NCBI GenBank assembly: GCA_002104895.1
Contig: MCFG01000435.1
Location: forward strand, 30,001 to 53,010
DNA: 23,010 nt
Source: Anaeromyces robustus
Lineage: Eukaryota > Neocallimastigomycota > Neocallimastigomycetes > Neocallimastigales > Neocallimastigaceae
Direction of reading: 5' to 3'
In this document: positions 1 through 14,315 of the stretch, piece by piece
Position numbering within the stretch: the first letter of the stretch is position 1
Layout of the letters: every line of letters begins with the position of its first letter
Notes under the pieces: model-generated
What the model was told of the DNA's origin: nothing
Database searches by the model: none
What the model saw: only the letters and a program-made list of their open reading frames with translations
Position numbers and translations under genes: made by a program

Positions 1-703
1 TTTAAACTTTGATGATCAAATAATTCTGAAAGAATATTTAATTCCTTTATCGTAAATGATCTTTGAATAAATCCTTCTATTACTATACGAACAATAGCTA
101 TAGCTATTGGTATTCTATTTCTTCCTTCTTGTAATCCTAATTTTTCACATAAGTTTGTTATAATTAAAGCTTCCTTATAAAACCTAATTTTTTGTTGTTC
201 TATATCATTTATTTTAGTTATAAAAGTATTGGGTATCAATTTTTTAATAATAATATCAATAATTTTAGGTAAAAAAAGTTCTATAGTATTATTAGTTTCT
301 TTTGGTTGAATATTCATACATTTTGAAATTTCTAAAAAATATTGACCAAGATGTTTAAGATCTGTTGGTACAATTTCAGAGATTTCTTTAAAATTTACTG
401 GTATATTAAAGTCACGTAAAGTAATAATAACCGCACAAGCAGCTACAATTTGACCTTTTCTTGATAAACCTTTTCTTTTAATTTCAGGATGAGACATACA
501 ACGATTAAACCAATCTCTTGAATATTGTCGATATTGTAAAAGATTTAACTGATCCAATATTTTATCGATAATTTCATATAATTCTTTCTGAAAGTTTTAT
601 GAAATATTAATATATTAATATATATATAATATTTATTAAATAAGTAAAAAAAAAATTATATATATATATATATATAATATTTATTAATTAATTAATTAAA
701 AAA

Positions 704-737
<34 letters not shown>

Positions 738-1106
738 TAAAATATTATATTATTTTTTAAAATGAAAATTAAATTTCGAAATTTCATTTTGAAATTTCAT
801 TTTGAAATTTCAAAATTAAAATTTCTATAATATATATATAGATATATATTTTTTTACCTTTTTCCTTCTAATATAATAAGTTTTTGAATCAGAACCAACT
901 GAACCAACTAATGAAGTAACTAAATTTTCTCCAGATTTTACATAAAAACCAAAATCATTATTTTCTTTATAAGGTAATTCTGTATCTATTAAACTCAATT
1001 GATTTAAAGATTCATCTAATAATGTTCCACATTTTGAACAAACGTAACCAATATTATCATCATAAATAATAGTATTTTCTAATTTACAGTAAGTACATTT
1101 TGACAT
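1..1106 (-). CDS. TFIIB-family transcription factor, 5' part (cut by window edge)
   Basis: Two exons are seen: 858-1106 (83 codons, ATG at 1106) and 1-587, joined in phase 0 across intron 588-857 (donor AAG|GTAAAA, acceptor CAG). At least 278 residues lie in the window and the reading frame is still open at base 1. Seen: an N-terminal zinc ribbon with Cys4-x2-Cys7 and Cys23-x2-Cys26. A first cyclin-like repeat follows at about residues 95-175 (RKGLSRKGQIVAACAVI, then NFKEIS), and a second begins near 215-255 (EGRNRIPIAIAIVRI). This order is that of TFIIB, Brf1 and BRF2, which bridge TBP-bound promoters to RNA polymerase II or III in the nucleus. The linker after the ribbon is short and does not look like the classic TFIIB B-reader. 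By eye the first cyclin repeat looks closest to BRF2-type proteins, which is only inference. The family is well supported; the paralogue is not. Confidence 0.85.
588..857 (-). other. Intron 1 of TFIIB-family gene
   Basis: This 270-nt GT-AG intron (GTAAAA...CAG on the minus strand) holds long (TA)n runs at about 660-735 and three copies of a palindromic 13-mer near its donor end. It is phase 0: exon 1 ends on AAG and exon 2 begins on AAA. It is the only one of the 21 main introns in the window with a CAG acceptor; the others use TAG or AAG. Confidence 0.8.
778..811. repeat. Triple palindromic repeat GAAATTTC spaced by ATTTT
   Basis: Three perfect copies of the 8-bp palindrome GAAATTTC at 778-785, 791-798 and 804-811 are separated by identical ATTTT spacers, a 13-bp period. 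A partial copy, AAATTTC, lies just left at 771-777. The block is inside the first intron of the TFIIB-family gene, about 20-50 bp from the donor. It stands out because the surrounding DNA is plain TA repeats. It could be a short minisatellite or a protein-binding array; nothing here decides that. Confidence 0.9.
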
Positions 1107-2223
1107 TTTTTTTTTGTTTTTTTTTTATTTTTTATTTATTTGAAAATCATAATTTTTTTTTTAACTTATTTTGTGTGTGATTTTGTTTCCAAAAAAAATT
1201 TTATATATAAATAAATTATAAATTATTACAGAATTGTTTATGCAGTTAATATTTAAATTAAAAATTTTATATTTATTTATTTATTTTACAAATTAAGAAA
1301 AAAAAATTGATAAGTATATATTAAATATATTTTAATTATATTCAATTCAATTAATTTTTAATTTATAAAGATTAAAATATTATATTTTATTTTTTTCCTA
1401 ATTCATAAAATATGAATAATAATAATTATAATAAATAATAGTTAATAATAATAATATTTATATTAAAAAGTAATTTTATTACTATAATTATTCTAATGGT
1501 TACTCAAGCTACATCACATCATATTAGATTATAAATAGAAAATCAAAAAAAAAAAAAAAAAAATAATAGTAGAAGACCAAATCAAAATATTATTATTATC
1601 ATCTAATAATAAAAAATTTATATATATATATATATATATAAAGATAGAAAGACAGCAAAAGATCCATAATATATATCACATTATTATTATTATTATTATA
1701 TAGATAATATTATTATTATTATTTTTTTCATTTTTATTTATAATTTATTATTTATAATTATTTATTATTTTCTTTTTTATTATTTATATTTTTATTTTAT
1801 TTTATTTTTATTTTATTTTGTTTTATTTTATTTTTATTTTTTATTTATTTTTTTTTATTTTATTTTATTATATTTTTTATTTTTTTATTATTTTTATTAT
1901 TATCTTTTTTAAAGTTTTTTTTTTCTTTTCTTTTCTTCTTCTTTATTTATTATTTTATTATTTATATATTATAAAAAAAAAAAGAAAAAGAAAAAAGAAA
2001 AAAAAACTAATAATATTAATATTTAATTATTATAATTATTATATGATGAAATTAATAATATCATTGTTGAGATAAAAAAAAATTAAAAGAAAAAAAAATA
2101 AATGCATTTATATAAAAATGGAAATGAATATATATATATTTATTTTATTTATTAATGAATATAAAAAAAAAATAAAAATTTAAATATTTTTATATATATA
2201 CTCTTTTTAAAATTTAAATTTTT
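1107..2223. other. Intergenic, AT-rich, no gene seen
   Basis: This lies between the TFIIB-family start codon and the acyl-CoA synthetase stop codon, so it holds the promoter of the first and the 3' flank of the second. It contains a T-rich tract just upstream of the TFIIB ATG, an A-run near 1545-1563, a (TA)n run near 1620-1640 and (TTTTA)n pentamers at about 1786-1870. An open frame at 1818-2075 encodes only F/I/Y/L/K low complexity and is not a gene. A more complex patch at 1490-1530 opens a plus-strand frame of only 12 codons. No TATA box can be singled out in such AT-rich DNA. Confidence 0.7.
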
Positions 2224-5200
2224 TTAAACTTTTTCCATTTCTAAATACATTTGGTCTATAGCTTTTCTGTATTTCTTAATAGCAACATTACGTTTAAGCT
2301 TAAATACAGGTGTTCTATTTATTTTTATTTTTAATAAATAATTATATAATAATAATAAAATAAAATAAAAATATTATTAGTTAATATTTAATATTTAATA
2401 TAAATGAAAAAAAATTTGATTATTTTTATATTATATTATTTTTATATTATATTATATTATTTTTATATTATATTATTTTATAATATAATTTTACTTACAA
2501 TAAATTATTTTCGGTAGAGAAAGGTTCAGTTTCTAATACAAGATTACGTAAACATTCAAAACCTTTTAAATCATTATCACGACAATGTTTATCTAAAATT
2601 TTTATTAAAGCTTCTTTTAATTCTTTTTTACTATAAAGTTCCTTTAATGGCATTGTATCGGCTTTTTTAATATTAAGGGTATTTAAAGCATATTCACGTA
2701 TTTCTGTTTCTTCTGGTACAATAACACCTACAAGGGAATTTTGAAGAGATTCACCATGTACAAAAGCTTGTTCTACTAAATCATGATTAATTAAAATATT
2801 TTCAATTTTTTCTGGAGCAACATATTCCCCTTGAGCTAATTTGAAAATATTTTTAACACGATCAATAATTCTTAAACGTCCCTTTTCATCCCACATACCA
2901 ATATCACCAGTATGACACCATCCTTCTTCATCTTTAGTTTCTGCCGTTACTTCTGGCATTTTGAAATATTCTTTAAATACATTAGGACCTTTAACCATAA
3001 TTTCACCTCTTGGGAAAGGTTTATCTTCAGAGGAATAATTCATTTCTGGTATATCACGTAATTTTAATTCACAACATGGCCATGGTACACCATTATTACC
3101 TGCTTCTGTTTCATTACGACGAGTTAATGAAATACAACCTACAGTTTCTGTTGAACCATAACCTTCAAAAATTTCACAGGAAAAGGCAATACGCATGAAA
3201 TCCATAACTTCAGAGGAAAGTGGTGCTGAACCAACTAACATAACTTTAACTTCACCACCTAATTTTTCACGAATAGTTTTAAAAACAATAGCATCCCATA
3301 ACCAATGGGTAATTTTACCTTTAGATAAACGTCTTATTTTTGATTTACAGGCAATATTAAAAAGGAATTGAACTATTAATGGTTTTGATGCAATAGTTTT
3401 ATTAACTACACTATATATACGATTTAAAAGACGTGGTACAGTAATGAAACAAGTTGGTTTTAAAGCATTAATATCACTCATAACATTTTTAACACTACCA
3501 GTGTAAAATCCAATTCTTGCACCAAGGAAAATAAAACTATGGAAAATAGCTTGTTCAAAAACATGAGCTAAAGGTAAATAAGATATATAACAATCCTTTT
3601 CATCATATTGATAAAGTTGTTGACTAAGAATACAAATGTATACACTACCAACAAAGGTTAACATATTACGATTAGTAAGAACGACACCTTTTGGTTTACC
3701 AGTAGTACCTGAGGTATAACAAATTAATGCAGTATCTTCTATATCAGTTGGAATTGGATCAGATTTAATTGATGGATCAGCTTCAACTTCCTTTTCAACT
3801 TCATTTAAATTAATTACATTCATATTAATTTCCTTTAAGGCATTCATATCTTCATCACTTGGTTGATTGAAAACAATAAGTGTTTTAATACTATCTTTGA
3901 AATTTGGAATAGTAAGTAAAAGTTTAATTTTTTCAGCACTAGAAGCAATAATTTTCATTTCAGTTTGTTCAATAATCATTTCTAATGAAGCAATACCAAG
4001 TGTATCATATAAAGGACAAATTATACCATTATTATAAAAAGTACCAAACATGGTATAAGCCTTTATAATATAAAACAAATAAAAATATAAAAATATAAAA
4101 TAAATAAAAATATATAAAATATAAAATATAAAATATATAATAATAAAATATATAATATAAAATATAAAATAAATAATATAAAATATATAATAATAAAATA
4201 TAATAGTATTATATTTATATATATTAAATATATATATAGTTTGTTATTAGTATATAAAAAATTAAGGTATATATATTAAAAAAGAAAATAATTTTTATAT
4301 AATTATCAAATTATATATAATTATTTTCTGTTTTAATTATAAAGTGTAGATTTTTTTTTTTTTTTTTAAATAATTTATAGTTTTTATTTTTGACATTTAC
4401 CCATTCCAAAGAATTAATACCAATAACACCAACTATAGTATCTTTTACAATATTTAACTTTTTATTGAAATAAGCACTAATGATTAAAATAGATTCATTG
4501 ATAAATTGATAAATAGATATATAGATAAATAGATAAATATAATATACATATATATTTAAATAAATAAAAATATAAAATAATAAATAAATAGATAAATAAG
4601 ATGAATATTATATATAAATATTTTTATTATTAGTATTATTATTATTATAATATTAATGGGATATATAATAATAAATCAATTTATATTGTTATTATATATA
4701 TTATTTTTCAAAAAATATATATATACATATATATATTTTTATTCATTATTTTACTTACCCAATATGTTCAATATGATTATAAAATTCACTATAAGTTTGC
4801 CATTCATATTCACCATAGGTACCATCATCATTCTTAGCTCTTACACCCAAAAATCTGTTATTTGCTATTAATCAAATATTATATATGTACCAAATTTATA
4901 AATAACAATAATTATTTGATATATAATTAAATAATTATTAGATAGATATGTTTTATTTATTACAAAAATTAGTATAAATAAAAGTTTATATTATAAAAAA
5001 AAAAAAAAAAAAAAAAAAACATATAATTATTAATATTATTTTTATTATTATTATTTATTAATCCATACGTTTCTTTTGAACAGTAAGATGTAAATTGTCG
5101 AAAAGAGAGTATACACCAATAGGTTCCCCGTAAAGTGTGTCCCATTTTTCACTAACAAAAATTCTTCTTGGCTATTAGACAAGAGTAATATAATTTTTAT

Positions 5201-5599
5201 TAAAAATAAATAAATAAATATAAATATTTATCATTTTAAAATGTTATGAATTAAATTAAATTAATTAAATTTAATTTAAAAATAATACAAAATACACAAT
5301 TATAAATATAATAATATAAATATAAAAACAATTATTATTATTATTATTTATTATTGTTTATTGTTTATTAATAATTTATATTATTTTATTTAAAAATATA
5401 TAGATATATATATATTTACCTTTCCTTCACCTTCTTTTTTTGGATAATGGGTCATTTCAATGGCACCTGGAGGATTTTTAATATTAGCTTCGTTAATTGG
5501 TCTTGAGAATTCTGGATAAAGATTAGCTCCAAAACCTCTATTATTAATGTCATTCATATCAACATTATCAGTTTTATTTTCTACCTTATTTGAAGACAT
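2224..5599 (-). CDS. Long-chain acyl-CoA synthetase (AMP-forming), 6 exons
   Basis: Exons: 5420-5599, 5069-5171, 4759-4864, 4401-4476, 2499-4060, 2224-2314. They join in phase to 705 residues, the usual size for eukaryotic long-chain acyl-CoA synthetases. The enzyme activates fatty acids with ATP and CoA to acyl-CoA through an acyl-adenylate, normally at a membrane. Seen: the ANL-family P-loop YTSGTTGKPKG at about residues 270-280; the adenine-binding motif GYGSTET at 455-461; GWCHTGDIG at about 535; and the FACS signature DRVKNIFKLAQGEYVAPEKIE from about 555 (catalytic Asp of the IIDR element, then the C-domain hinge). PLYDTLG near 172 and the C-terminal LTPVFKLKR are typical of the family. 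No signal peptide or clear membrane segment is visible. I start at ATG 5599 (AAAATG context); an in-frame ATG at 5635 would add 12 mostly Lys/Asn residues. Family very sure, chain-length preference and organelle unknown. Confidence 0.93.
4061..4400 (-). other. Intron 4 of acyl-CoA synthetase
   Basis: This 340-nt intron is the longest in the gene. The donor is TGG|GTAAAT and the acceptor is AAG, giving a phase-0 join. It is filled with TATAAAA/TAAAATA-type simple sequence. The other introns of the gene are 5172-5419, 4865-5068, 4477-4758 and 2315-2498. Donors in order are GTAAAT, GTATGG, GTAAGT, GTAAAT and GTAAGT; acceptors are TAG except this AAG. Confidence 0.8.
4995..5019. repeat. Poly(A) run of 25
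   Basis: An uninterrupted run of 25 A on the plus strand lies inside intron 2 of the acyl-CoA synthetase (4865-5068). On the transcribed strand it is a T-tract. It sits far from the acceptor, so it is not an ordinary polypyrimidine tract. Confidence 0.9.
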
Positions 5600-6700
5600 T
5601 TTGGAATTTTTTTTTCTTTTAATTAATTTTTTCACTTATTTTCTTAATTTTATATTTTATTTTGTATTTTGTTTCTTTTTTTTTTTTTTCTTGTTTATTT
5701 ATTTATTTTTTTTTTTTTTTAGTTAAAATTCAATTTATTCTTTATGAAAATCCAGTCCAAAATAATTAAATTTACTTCAATATTATTTTTTTCCTTTTTT
5801 TCTCTTTTTTTTTTCTTTTTTAGTGTGTATATGTGTATATGTATTTTTATATTTTTATTTTTATTTAAAAATACCTTTTTTTTTTTTTGTCTTTATATTA
5901 TGTATAAAATTCTAAATTAAATAAGTAAATTAAAAAAAAATAAACGAAATGATCTACTGACTCAATTTGTTTAATTTAATTTATTCTTATACTACAAATA
6001 TATTTATAAATAATAAAATTTTAATTATTTTTTTTCAATATATTATATATAATTTTTAAAAATTCTTTTTTATTATTATTTATTATATAATATTATGATA
6101 ATATAATAATAATCTTTATATTTTTATTACTATATTTTTAATATTATATAATAATTGTTAAAAAAAAAAAAATTACTTTTAATAATTATATAATATCTTA
6201 ATTGATTTTAATTCTGAAATTTATTTTTGTGTTAACAAAAAATAAATAAATAAATAAATAAATAAAATAATAATAATTGAAATGTTTCCTTTTATTATAT
6301 TATTTTTCTTTTATTTTATCTTATATATTTATACTTTTCTTTTCAAGTATATATTATATATATATATATTTTTCTTTTTTTCTTATTTATATATATATTT
6401 TATATTATATAATTGTATTTTTAAAAAAAAAAAAAAAAAAAGTTTCTTTTTCCTTTTGTTATAAAAAAAAAAAAATACAAAAATACAAAAAAAAAAAAGT
6501 TGAAATTTTGGAGGAAAAAAAAAAAAAAAAATAAATTAAATTATAATTAATTAATAAATGAATAAATAAATAAATGAATGAATAATATATAAAATAAATA
6601 AATAATAATATATAAATAAATAGATAAATAAATAAATAAATAATTATTTTAATATTATTTAATATTATTTTAATATTTTTTTTAAAATTGAAAATTTATA

Positions 6701-6740
6701 ATATGTAATATATTGTAATATATTGTAATATATTGTAATA
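6701..6740. repeat. Decamer tandem repeat TATTGTAATA
   Basis: Three perfect tandem copies of TATTGTAATA lie at 6711-6720, 6721-6730 and 6731-6740, preceded by the variant ATATGTAATA at 6701-6710. The longer period and the internal G set it apart from the di- to tetranucleotide repeats nearby. No coding or RNA function is suggested. Confidence 0.85.
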
Positions 6741-6910
6741 TATTATATTTTAATTATAAAATTGTTTTTTTTTTATTTTTATTAATTTTAAAATATAAAA
6801 AAAAAAAAAACAAATTTATGGGTTTTTCATAATAGTAAATAAATAAATACTTATTTTATTCCATTATTAATATATTATACATATATTATTCTATAAAATA
6901 TAATATATTA

Positions 6911-6970
6911 GAAAATCAATTATTTTTATTATTAATTATTAATAAATTAATATATAATAATTGATTTTTC
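6911..6970. repeat. Imperfect inverted repeat, 14-bp arms
   Basis: The left arm GAAAATCAATTATT at 6911-6924 is complementary to AATAATTGATTTTTC at 6956-6970 apart from one extra T. They are separated by about 31 bp of AT-rich loop. The arms are not a simple repeat, so this is more than chance (TA)n pairing. It could form a hairpin in RNA or DNA or be the remains of a tiny element. It lies about 480 bp left of the 18S fragment. Confidence 0.7.
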
Positions 6971-7194
6971 AATTACTCACAAATATAAGTAAAATATATT
7001 GTCAATCTATATAAATTATAAATTATAAATAATTATTATTTAATATTAATATACTGATTTGATTGAATATATAATATATATTATAATATATTATAATATA
7101 TTATATAATTTAAATTTATATATTTGAATAATATATTAAATTAGAAATTACCAAAAGTTGTAACTCTTAATTATTAAATAATATTAAATGATTC

Positions 7195-7196
<2 letters not shown>

Positions 7197-7269
<73 letters not shown>
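7197..7269. repeat. (ATTT)n microsatellite
   Basis: A nearly perfect tetranucleotide tract of about 18 units ends at TTAC. It lies about 185 bp left of the 18S rRNA fragment. Similar tracts recur at 8193-8262 and 21002-21179. Confidence 0.95.
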
Positions 7270-7453
7270 CTTTTATAAAAAATAACAATAATGTTAAATA
7301 TAAATATAAATATTTATTTATTTACTTTTATAATATAACAATTTAATATATATAAATTACAATATATTATAATATATAAAATAATGAAATAAAATAGAAT
7401 AAAATAAAATAAAATAAAAAGAATACACCCTTTAAATGAAACTTGAAATGGCA

Positions 7454-7788
7454 TGGTTGGTTGGGAGTCATATGCTTGTCTCAAAGATTAAGCCATGCAT
7501 GGTCTAAGTATAAACAATTCTATACTTTGAAACTGCGAATGGCTCATTACATCAGTTATAGTTTATTTAATAATGCCATTACTACTTGGATAACCGTAGT
7601 AACTCTAGAGCTAATACATGTATAAAAACCCGACTTCTGGAAGGGTTGTATTTATTAGATTAAAAAACCAACCTGGGCAACCATTTTTTTTGGTGATTCA
7701 TAATAACTTTTCGAATCGTATGACTTTACGTCGACAATGGTTCATTCAAATTTCTGCCCTATCAACTTTCGATGGTAAGATAGAGGTC
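7454..7788 (+). pseudogene. 18S (SSU) rRNA 5' fragment, truncated and altered
   Basis: The sequence follows the 5' domain of eukaryotic SSU rRNA: AGTCATATGCTTGTCTCAAA, then AAACTGCGAATGGCTCATTA, GAGCTAATACATG, TGTATTTATTAGAT, GATTCATAATAACTTTTCGA, GGTTCATTCAAATTTCTGCC and CTATCAACTTTCGATGG. Homology stops after about the first 330 nt, at GATAGAGG/TCCT near 7788; unrelated T/A-rich sequence follows. The start is damaged: TGGTTG is followed directly by GTTGGGAGTC, so the near-universal ATCCTGCCA stretch is missing. Extra or changed bases occur in very conserved places, such as ATGCATGGTCTAAG with an added G. No 5.8S, 28S or remaining SSU follows. I read it as a dispersed pseudogene fragment. 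The open frames at 7443-7625 and 7618-7866 are artefacts of this RNA-derived sequence. An assembly artefact cannot be excluded. Confidence 0.88.
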
Positions 7789-8192
7789 CTCATTCTCATC
7801 CCATCTACAAAACTTTTTTTGAAATATATTTTAAAAACAAAACTACATTCTCATGTTTTCTCTTGACTCTGAAGAAAAAATCTTTTTTTTTTTCTTTTTA
7901 AAATAAAACTTTTTTAAAAAAAGAATCTTATTTTTTTTTTTCTTAAAACTATCAATAGAATTTCCTTTTATTTCATAAATATAGTTTTTTTTTAAACCTT
8001 ATAATAAAACAATTTTCTGTATAATACATATATTAAAAAAAATTTTATTTTGTATATTGAAAGTAATAAAATATACTTTTAATTAACAAAAAATAAATAA
8101 AAATTGTTATGATTCCGGCATAAATTTTGTTTCCATTTTCATAAAATATAAACATAAAATTTTTGGTTATTTTGTTTTATATAATAATAGAA

Positions 8193-8195
8193 TAT

Positions 8196-8246
<51 letters not shown>

Positions 8247-8262
8247 TTCATTCATTCATTTA
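8193..8262. repeat. (ATTT)n microsatellite with ATTC end
   Basis: About 14 ATTT units run into three ATTC units (ATTCATTCATTC) at the right end, a simple tract with point-mutated copies. It lies in the desert right of the 18S fragment. Confidence 0.9.
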
Positions 8263-8493
8263 TCATATTATATATATTTCACATTTATTATTTAATATTT
8301 GTATATTTATTTAATTTTTAATTTATATATTTATTTTAATATAATAATTTATTGATTTATTAATTTATTTATTCATTTAGTTTTAGTTTATTTAGTTAGT
8401 TTATTTATTATTATTTATTATTTTGCTATAAACAAAGTAAAAAAAAAAAAAAAAAGTCACATTTTAATTATTGAAATAAAAAAAAATAAAAAA

Positions 8494-8495
8494 AA

Positions 8496-8537
<42 letters not shown>
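8494..8537. repeat. (AAAT)n microsatellite
   Basis: About ten AAAT/AATA units. This is the reverse-complement class of the (ATTT)n tract 230 bp to the left, so the two could pair as a long imperfect inverted repeat. Confidence 0.85.
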
Positions 8538-8539
<2 letters not shown>

Positions 8540-8870
8540 AAATAAGAAAGATTAATTATTAAATAGAGTAAAAATTAATTAATAACTTTTATATTTCTTA
8601 AAAAAAAAAAATCAATTTAAAAATTATAAAATTTTTATTATTAATAATTAAATAGTAATTAAAGTAAATAAATATTATTTATTTATATTTTTTAGTTAAT
8701 TTTTTTTCCTTTTTTTTCCTTTCTTTATTTTATTTTTATTTTGTTATTATTATAAAGGTTTTTCAACTGTAAAAAGTAAAAAAAAAAAATTTTTTTTTTC
8801 TTTCTTTTTCTTCTTTCTTTTTCTCTCTCTTTTTTTTTTTTTTTTTTTTTTTAATATAATTGGAAATGTA

Positions 8871-8998
8871 AAAAATTTTTCATATGATAATCAATTTTTA
8901 TTTTATTTTTATTTTTATTGATTTTAATTTAAAAAAAAAAAAATAAAAAAAATAGGATAATTTTTATAATTAAAAAAATTTTTTTCATATGCTAAGCA
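8871..8998. repeat. Imperfect direct repeat around CATATGnTAAnCA
   Basis: AAAAATTTTTCATATGATAA at 8871-8890 (then TCA) recurs as an A7-T7 block followed by CATATGCTAAGCA at 8972-8998. The spacing is about 100 bp, and both copies are followed by T-runs. The shared core holds a CATATG palindrome in otherwise simple sequence. Function unknown. Confidence 0.6.
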
Positions 8999-9106
8999 TT
9001 TTTTTTTTTGAAAAAACTAAAAAAAAAAAAAAAAAAAAAACAGAAACAGAAACAGAAACAAATAAAAAAACAAACAAAAAAAAAAAATTTTTCTGTATAT
9101 AAATAT

Positions 9107-9142
9107 AATATTTAATATTTAATATTTAATATTTAATATTTA
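9107..9142. repeat. Heptamer tandem repeat TTTAATA
   Basis: Four full TTTAATA copies plus partial units lie in the 3' flank of the glutathione synthetase. This is a plain short-period tandem repeat. Confidence 0.85.
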
Positions 9143-9931
9143 AAATTTATATTTTATATTTATAATTATAATTATAAGGAGGTATATACCAAAAAATATT
9201 ATATATATAAATATGATGTTTATGTATATAAATAATATAATAATATAATAATAATAATAAATAAATAAATAAATAATAAAGAATTTCAAAGATTAATCAA
9301 CAATAATAAATAAAAATCAATAATGAAAAAAAATTATTAATGATTGAAATTATAAAATTACGATAATTAATGAAAAAATTTTCAAATGTTATAAAAATAT
9401 TATAAAATAGATTTATATTTAAATTATATTTATATTTATTTATACATTTAAAACACATTTAAAACATATCAATAAAAAATAGATTTTTCATTTTACTAAT
9501 TGTATTACTTTTTTGTTATTGTTATTGTTATTCTTATTATTCATAATTCATAATTTATATTCTAATATTTTAATATTTTAATATTTTATAATTTTTATAA
9601 TTTTATTAATATATATTTTTATAATTTATAATTTATATTTTAGTATTTTATATTTTAATTTTTTTTTTATATATTATATTATCATCATTATTATTATTAT
9701 TATATTTATATTTAATATTTTTTTTATATTTTATATTATTATTATTTTTTATTTTTATTTATATTATTTATATATATATATTATTTTTTAACTCTTTTTT
9801 TTTTTTTTTTTGTAATTTTTATAAATAATAAGTTTTTTTTTAAAAATATTTTTTATATTTATACTTATATATAATATATCTAATGTAATCTACTTTTTTT
9901 TTTTTTTAAATTATTATTATTATTTTTTAAT

Positions 9932-14315
<4,384 letters not shown>

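Larger units (their letters stand above)
5600..7453. other. Intergenic gene desert with microsatellites
   Basis: No credible gene is present. The left end is the 5' flank of the acyl-CoA synthetase, with long T-rich tracts at about 5610-5830. Further right are (AAAT)n at about 6240-6268, A-runs near 6422-6440 and 6515-6532, a decamer repeat at 6701-6740, a 14-bp inverted repeat at 6911-6970 and (ATTT)n at 7197-7269. Open frames at 6277-6534 encode only Phe/Ile/Tyr/Lys low complexity. The desert ends at the 18S fragment. Confidence 0.7.
7789..9931. other. Intergenic gene desert with repeats
   Basis: No gene is seen on either strand. Contents: T/A homopolymer mixes at 7880-7990, (ATTT)n at 8193-8262, (AAAT)n at 8494-8537, pyrimidine-rich tracts at 8790-8852, an imperfect direct repeat around CATATG at 8871 and 8971, a short (CAGAAA)n at 9041-9060, and a TTTAATA heptamer repeat at 9107-9142. 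The right end is the 3' flank of the glutathione synthetase, whose last exon is only 17 nt. Confidence 0.65.

Noticed and set aside
1490-1530. More complex patch with ATGGTTACTCAAGCTACATC
   Set aside because: The frame closes after 12 codons, no phase-matched partner exon was found, and the minus strand has stops in all frames.
1818-2075. 85-codon plus-strand open frame
   Set aside because: It encodes only Phe/Ile/Tyr/Leu and then Lys runs from T- and A-rich simple sequence.
3010-3198. Open frame antisense to the acyl-CoA synthetase
   Set aside because: It is a shadow of the well-supported minus-strand exon.
4656-4871. 71-codon plus-strand open frame
   Set aside because: It overlaps exon 3 and introns of the acyl-CoA synthetase on the other strand and has low-complexity content.
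5600-5635. Upstream ATG at 5635 for the acyl-CoA synthetase
   Set aside because: It would add 12 residues rich in Lys/Asn/Arg from A-rich leader; the ATG at 5599 is followed by more normal coding sequence. Not excluded.
6277-6534. Two overlapping hydrophobic/Lys-rich open frames
   Set aside because: Simple-sequence translation in a desert, with no start context or family.
7443-7866. Two overlapping plus-strand open frames of 60 and 82 codons
   Set aside because: They lie on the 18S rRNA fragment and translate rRNA-derived sequence; no protein family is recognisable.
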